From an uncultured Oscillospiraceae bacterium (lineage in GTDB: Bacteria > Bacillota > Clostridia > Oscillospirales > Oscillospiraceae), in assembly GCA_910579725.1 (NCBI GenBank), contig CAJTUD010000008.1, positions 9,938 through 73,937 on the forward strand: 64,000 nt of DNA. The letters run 5' to 3'. Shown one piece after another: positions 60,089 through 64,000 of the stretch. Position 1 is the first letter of the stretch. Every line of letters starts with the position of its first letter. The notes beneath the pieces were generated by a model, which worked only from the letters and a program-made list of their open reading frames with translations, was not told where the DNA came from and did no database searches. Made by a program: the position numbers and the translations under genes.

Positions 60089-60182
60089 CTTACCCTGTTC
60101 AACGGCTGAATCATATTTTTCTGTTTTTCTCCGGCACATTTTCTTCCCACTTGCGTCTGAACAGATGAAAGAGGTGATTTCC

Positions 60183-61193
60183 ATGGACAAAAGGCTGCTG
60201 GCGCTGTACAGCCTGGCCCACTTCTGGGTGGATCTGTGCTGCGCACTCCTGATTTTTCGGACGCTGGCCGGGAAAACGGATTTTGCTCTGTGCCTGCTGC
60301 TGTACAATTTCTGCGCCTTTGCGCTGCAAATGCCCTTGGGGCTGCTGGCAGACCGGCTGGACCGGAACGGGGCCGCAGCCGCAGCGGGCTGTATGCTGAC
60401 CGCCCTGGCATACCTGATCCCGGGGACGGTTCTGTGCGCCGTGACGGCGGGAGTGGGAAACGCTCTGTTTCACCTGGGCGGCGGGGTCGACGTGCTCAAC
60501 CGGAGCCAGGAGCGGGCCTGGGCCCTGGGGGTGTTCGTCTCCCCGGGGGCATTGGGGCTGTTTCTAGGGACCCTGTGGGGCAGGGGGACGGCGCAGGGAC
60601 TGTGGCTGGGACCAGCAGGGCTCATTCTGCTGGGCGGGACAGTTTTGTGGCTGTGCCGGCGGAGCACCGGCACGCTGCGTTCCGGCAACGCGCCGGTGAA
60701 CCTGGACGCGCCGGGCGGATATGGCGCGCTGATGCCCCTGTTTCTGGTGGTGGTGCTGCGGTCCTACATGGGCATGAACCAGGCGTTCCCATGGAAGGCG
60801 GACTGGGCAGTATGGCTGACGCTGGCGCTGGTGCTGGGAAAAACGGCGGGGGGCTTCGCTCTGGACCGGCTGGGGTCGGGGAGGGCCGCCGGGTGGAGCC
60901 TGGGGCTGGCGGCAGCGCTGTATCTGGCCTCCGCACTGCCCCTGCCGGGCGTGCTGGCGGTATTCCTGTTCAACATGACCATGCCGGCAACTCTGTGGGC
61001 GGCGGCCAGGGTCATGCCGGGGGCCAAGGGGTTCACCTTCGGACTGCTGACCTTCGCGCTGTTTTTGGGGTTCCTGCCCTCCTGGCTGGGTTGGCCCAGC
61101 CTGTTGGCGGGACCGGCGAGCTATGCGCTTATGGCGGCGGCCAGCCTTGCGCTGCTGTGGCTGCCGCTGCGGAAGGAGGCGGCTCGATGCTGA
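60183..61193 (+). CDS. MFS-like multi-pass membrane transporter
   Basis: 336 residues, about ten hydrophobic helices in two halves. The first half has ..QMPLGLLADRLDRNG.., the MFS loop 2-3 signature, and the second half ..GKTAGGFALDRLGSGRAAG.., its duplicate. Shorter than the usual 12-helix MFS transporter. Start at ATG 60183 with AGAGGTGA upstream. Overlaps the next gene by 7 bp, so the four genes to 62557 form an operon. Substrate unknown. Confidence 0.75.
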   Translation: MDKRLLALYSLAHFWVDLCCALLIFRTLAGKTDFALCLLLYNFCAFALQMPLGLLADRLDRNGAAAAAGCMLTALAYLIPGTVLCAVTAGVGNALFHLGGGVDVLNRSQERAWALGVFVSPGALGLFLGTLWGRGTAQGLWLGPAGLILLGGTVLWLCRRSTGTLRSGNAPVNLDAPGGYGALMPLFLVVVLRSYMGMNQAFPWKADWAVWLTLALVLGKTAGGFALDRLGSGRAAGWSLGLAAALYLASALPLPGVLAVFLFNMTMPATLWAAARVMPGAKGFTFGLLTFALFLGFLPSWLGWPSLLAGPASYALMAAASLALLWLPLRKEAARC

Positions 61194-61519
61194 AAATTTT
61201 GGCGGTGTCGCTGGCGCTGACACTGGTGTTTGAGGAGGCGTTTGCCCTAGCCTGGGGCCTCCGGGGACGGCGGGAGCTGGGGCTGGTGGCGCTGATGAAC
61301 TGCCTGACCAATCCGCCTGTCGTGCTGCTGTACTATACGGCTGCGGGGCTGTGGCGCTGGAACGCCATACTGTCGGCGGTGGTTCTGGAGGCAGCGGCGG
61401 TGGCGGTGGAATGGCGGTGCTGCCGGGCGTACTCGGAGCAGGTGAAAAGGCCATTCCTGTTTGCGCTGTTCATCAATCTGTTTTCCTATGGCGCGGGGTG
61501 CGCCATCAATCTCTTATAA
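61187..61519 (+). CDS. Small membrane protein of unknown function
   Basis: 110 residues with three to four hydrophobic helices (..LAVSLALTLVFEEAFALAWG.., ..NPPVVLLYYTAAGLW.., ..FLFALFINLFSYGAG..). GGAGGCGG lies just upstream of ATG 61187 inside the preceding gene, giving a 7-bp overlap. The Glu-Glu in the first helix is conserved-looking for a membrane sensor or transporter subunit, but no family is recognised. Confidence 0.7.
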   Translation: MLKILAVSLALTLVFEEAFALAWGLRGRRELGLVALMNCLTNPPVVLLYYTAAGLWRWNAILSAVVLEAAAVAVEWRCCRAYSEQVKRPFLFALFINLFSYGAGCAINLL

Positions 61520-61535
61520 ATCGGGAGGTTTCAAG

Positions 61536-61730
61536 GTGAAGAAGGTTTTGACTCCGGCGCTGGTCCTTGTGACTGCACTGTCCCTGACGGCAGCGGCCCG
61601 GGCGGACGTGATCGCCGGTCCGGCAGCGGCGCTGTATTACGGCACGCGGCTTCTGCCCTGGGTGCTGGTGGGAGCCGTGGTGGGCGTCACCGTCTATCTG
61701 CTGCGAAGGTTCTGGAAAAAGAAGAAATGA
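61536..61730 (+). CDS. Small exported/membrane protein, 64 residues
   Basis: Signal-like N-terminus (MKKVLTPALVLVTALSLTAAARA), then a short loop and a C-terminal membrane helix ending in basic residues (..RRFWKKKK). Start is GTG 61536 with GGGAGG 7 bp upstream. Type-I membrane peptide topology. 16 bp after the preceding gene and 11 bp before the next. Unknown function. Confidence 0.68.
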   Translation: MKKVLTPALVLVTALSLTAAARADVIAGPAAALYYGTRLLPWVLVGAVVGVTVYLLRRFWKKKK

Positions 61731-61741
61731 GAGGGAATACT

Positions 61742-62557
61742 ATGAAACGCTTTTTGAATTGTGCTCTGGCGGTGGTGATGCTGCTGGCTTTGACTGCGCC
61801 CGCTTACGCAGATATTATGTGGGAGCCCCGCAGCAACCATTTTTACGAGTCCCACCGACAAGAATGCGAATACAATACCCGCAGCTACTATGCCAATGGG
61901 AGTGAGGGGTTCGTCACCCTGTACGACGCCCCCGGCGGCAGCCTTGTGGAGGCGCAGTATGAAAACGGGGAGCTGCTGTGGGTGGGTTACACCTACCAGG
62001 GAAAGTGGGCCCTGGCCAGCTACTGGCAAAATGGCGAGGAGACCACCGGCTGGGTCCCCATGGAAGACCTGTCGCTCAAGTACGACTACCTTTCCTTTGA
62101 AGAGGAGTATGCGGACCGGATCAAACCTTACGAGGATGAATTTGCCAGCTATGGCGGGGACGCGGAGGCAGTGAACTTTTACGAGTATCCTGGTGCGCCG
62201 GAGATCCGCGAAAGCTTTGAGACCGGCAGCGGTCACAGCATGGACATCCTGGAGATTCTAACTGGTTCCGGCGAGTCCTCCAGCAGCATCCGCAGCATTT
62301 TCGTGGACGAGGACGGACGCACCTGGGGGTATGTGCCCTATATGTACGGCATCCGCAATATCTGGTTCTGTCTGGATGCGCCTGATGGGACAGACTTCCC
62401 GGTGAGAGAGGTCTCCGAGACGACACTGATTTCCGCCCGGGAGCCCGTCCTGCCCGCCGTGTCCTATGGCCCCTATGTCCTGGTGGCGGCGGTGGTGCTG
62501 GCCACCGGCGGTATTCTGGCAGTCTTTTACGGCAAACGGCGGAAATCGACGGATTGA
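61742..62557 (+). CDS. Exported protein with C-terminal membrane anchor
   Basis: 271 residues: signal peptide (..ALAVVMLLALTAPAYA), an extracytoplasmic region with two SH3-like stretches (..GFVTLYDAPGGSLV..GYTYQGKWALA..TTGWVPMEDL; ..AVNFYEYPG..DGRTWGYVPYMYG), and a C-terminal helix with a basic tail (..VYGKRRKS-like). GAGGG lies 6 bp before ATG 61742. The SH3-like parts suggest wall or peptide binding. Last gene of the cluster begun at 60183. Confidence 0.72.
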   Translation: MKRFLNCALAVVMLLALTAPAYADIMWEPRSNHFYESHRQECEYNTRSYYANGSEGFVTLYDAPGGSLVEAQYENGELLWVGYTYQGKWALASYWQNGEETTGWVPMEDLSLKYDYLSFEEEYADRIKPYEDEFASYGGDAEAVNFYEYPGAPEIRESFETGSGHSMDILEILTGSGESSSSIRSIFVDEDGRTWGYVPYMYGIRNIWFCLDAPDGTDFPVREVSETTLISAREPVLPAVSYGPYVLVAAVVLATGGILAVFYGKRRKSTD

Positions 62558-62561
62558 CCTC

Positions 62562-62590
62562 TTGCGAAACGGCGCGCTTTCGGTTACAAT
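62562..62590 (+). promoter_or_regulatory. Promoter of hemW
   Basis: TTGCGA (62562-62567), 17-bp spacer, TACAAT (62585-62590), about 30 bp before the start. Confidence 0.65.
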
Positions 62591-62620
62591 GGAGGGGACT
62601 TCACGACTGAGGTGACGCCC

Positions 62621-63826
62621 GTGAAAAAGGAACGAAAGCCCCTGGGGTTGTATATTCATATTCCCTTTTGCAAAAGCAAATGTATTTACTGCGATTTCTA
62701 CTCCCTGCCCAACGCGGAGGAGCAGATGGACCGCTACACCGCCGCTCTGTGCAGCCAACTGGCGGAAATCTCCCGGCAGACCACCGCCCACGAGGTAGAC
62801 ACAGTCTATTTCGGCGGCGGGACTCCCACCTGGCTGGGAGAAAAGCGTCTGAAGCAAATTCTGAAAACGGTAGAAAAGCACTACCGCATTGCCAAAAAGC
62901 CGGAAATCACGCTGGAAGCCAACCCGGACAGCGCCGGGGACTGGAAGGTTCTCCGCTCCCTGCGCCGGGCGGGCTTCAACCGGCTTTCCCTGGGGGTGCA
63001 GTCGGCGGACGACGAGCAGCTGAAGCTGCTGGGGCGGCCGCATACCTTTGCCCAGGCCGGAGAGGCCGTGGCCGCCGCCAGAAGGGCAAAGATCCGAAAC
63101 CTGTCCCTGGATCTCATCTACGGCCTGCCCGGCCAGACCATGGAGAGCTGGCGGGATACTCTGGAAAAGGCCGCCGCCCTGGCGCCGGAGCACTTGAGCT
63201 GCTACGGGCTGAAGGTGGAGGAGGGCACGCCCCTGTGGGACATGCGGGCGGCCGCAGCGCTGCCGGACGACGATTTGCAGGCAGACATGTACCTGTGGAC
63301 TGTGCGGCGGCTGGAGGAGCTTGGGTACCAGCAGTACGAAATCTCCAATTTCGCCAAGCCGGAGTTTGCCTCCCGGCACAATCTGAAATATTGGACTCTG
63401 GGGGAGTATGCCGGGTTTGGACCGGGGGCACACTCGGACCTGGGAGACGTGCGGTATGCCTATGTGAAGGATTTGGCCGCCTATTGCAGCGGTGTGGAAC
63501 ACCAGGGAGACATTCTATCGGAAAATGAACGAATTCCCATCCGGGAGCGGGATGTGGAATACATCATGCTGGGGCTGAGAATTACCCGCGGAATCTCCCG
63601 GCAGGAGTTTGAATACAAGTTCCGTCTGCCCTTCGGGCCGGTACAGGCGGTTCTGGAGCGGTTTGAAAAAAGCGGCCATGTTGTGCTGCGGGGCGGCCGC
63701 TGGCATCTGACGCCGGAGGGATTTCTGATCTCCAACTGCATCATCGGACAGGCTCTGGAAGCGCTGGCCGGTGAAAAGCTCCGCCGGGAGGAGGCGGCCG
63801 CAAATCACGATTACCGGGTACGCTGA
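62621..63826 (+). CDS. hemW: Radical SAM heme chaperone HemW
   Basis: 401 residues. The radical SAM cluster motif CKSKCIYC (CxxxCxxC) near the start, then GGGTPT, ..LSLGVQSADDEQL.., and a C-terminal HemN-like domain (..DVEYIMLGLRITRGIS..). HemW proteins bind heme and are not true coproporphyrinogen oxidases. Two GTG starts are possible (62612, 62621); GAGGTGA spacing favours the second. A terminator overlaps the stop codon. Confidence 0.95.
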   Translation: MKKERKPLGLYIHIPFCKSKCIYCDFYSLPNAEEQMDRYTAALCSQLAEISRQTTAHEVDTVYFGGGTPTWLGEKRLKQILKTVEKHYRIAKKPEITLEANPDSAGDWKVLRSLRRAGFNRLSLGVQSADDEQLKLLGRPHTFAQAGEAVAAARRAKIRNLSLDLIYGLPGQTMESWRDTLEKAAALAPEHLSCYGLKVEEGTPLWDMRAAAALPDDDLQADMYLWTVRRLEELGYQQYEISNFAKPEFASRHNLKYWTLGEYAGFGPGAHSDLGDVRYAYVKDLAAYCSGVEHQGDILSENERIPIRERDVEYIMLGLRITRGISRQEFEYKFRLPFGPVQAVLERFEKSGHVVLRGGRWHLTPEGFLISNCIIGQALEALAGEKLRREEAAANHDYRVR

Positions 63827-63845
63827 GCACCCGGTAATTTTTGCG
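63811..63845 (+). terminator. Terminator overlapping the hemW stop
   Basis: TTACCGGGT / ACCCGGTAA stem around the TGA stop, followed by TTTTTG. Confidence 0.9.
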
Positions 63846-63904
63846 TTCTGGGAGCGGCGGCGGTGATTTGGCCGTTTTTTGGAAAGCTGCCGGGTTTTGT
63901 GCAA

Positions 63905-64000
63905 TATAGCCGACACACTTGAAAACCGGTAAAGTTCGGCGGACAAAATGGGCACAGGGCGGCGCTGCCGTCTTTGGCGGGCGTCAGCCCGCCTGCATCC
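63905..64000. mobile_element. Second MITE-like copy, truncated by the window edge
   Basis: Starts TATAGCCGACACACTTGAAA and continues ..CGGTAAAGTTCGGCGG..CAAAATG..TTGGCGGGCG(T)CAGCCCGCC.., matching the reverse complement of the element at 19320-19480 along the whole visible 96 bp with scattered differences. Lies 60 bp after the hemW terminator. Its far end is outside the window. Confidence 0.8.

Noticed and set aside
60236..61186. In-frame extension of the 110-residue membrane gene back through the MFS-like gene
   Set aside because: The extension is a Gly/Arg-rich out-of-frame reading of the transporter. A proper RBS and ATG at 61187 start the real gene.

Overview
The window looks like a chromosomal stretch of an anaerobic, spore-forming, moderately high-GC Firmicute of the Oscillospiraceae/Clostridia type. 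The evidence is a lone spoVAC, Rex, a T-box leader, ferredoxin-linked 2-oxoacid oxidoreductase, TRAP and PTS-like transporters, TypA, PepF, consensus sigma-A promoters (TTGACA-17-TATAAT style) and strong AGGAGG ribosome binding sites. This placement is inferred from gene content; no rRNA, tRNA or CRISPR array was found.

Layout. 1-5.6 kb: the tail of an unidentified gene, a Na/phosphate symporter with PhoU domain, a Cys/Gly/Asn-repeat peptide, an SLH-domain exported protein, rex with a palindrome over its promoter, and a charged coiled-coil protein. 6-14.6 kb: a five-gene minus-strand catabolic operon (PurN-like formyltransferase fused to an ADP-forming acyl-CoA synthetase, an HMGL-like DRE-TIM enzyme, and TRAP transporter dctPQM). 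It is preceded by its likely regulator, an unusual MerR-XRE-cupin protein. 14.8-19.5 kb: a lipoprotein, a small membrane protein, prfC (RF3) with an AUG-UAG start-stop element in its leader, an S66 peptidase and a MITE-like element. 19.5-22.3 kb: a MazG-like protein, an ECF-type sigma factor with two downstream genes of unknown function, and a truncated response regulator.

22.4-33.4 kb is the most coherent unit. A T-box leader precedes a run of 13 minus-strand genes: XRE-cupin-acyl-CoA synthetase fusion, GNAT, P-loop ATPase, AlkZ-like protein, second GNAT, ferredoxin and alpha/beta/gamma subunits of a branched-chain 2-oxoacid oxidoreductase, nucleoside phosphorylase, nitrilase, glyoxalase-like protein, and ilvE. 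Acyl-CoA synthetase + VOR + IlvE under tRNA control fits synthesis of branched-chain amino acids from branched-chain fatty acids by reductive carboxylation (inference).

33.6-50.8 kb is mostly housekeeping: YyaL-type thioredoxin-domain protein, Asp/Glu racemase, typA, pepF, PTS-like permease, apbE, recQ, mreB, comF, an XRE regulator, an orphan response regulator, a NUDIX hydrolase and an FCD-type GntR regulator. The GntR gene is divergent from a 50.9-55.9 kb operon of a 930-residue flavin/Fe-S oxidoreductase, hypA, hypB and a DUF5692 membrane protein; no hydrogenase is present in the window. 56-64 kb: SDR, GNAT, a small protein, spoVAC, SPFH protein, VanZ, a four-gene membrane/exported cluster, hemW, and a second copy of the MITE-like element cut by the window end.
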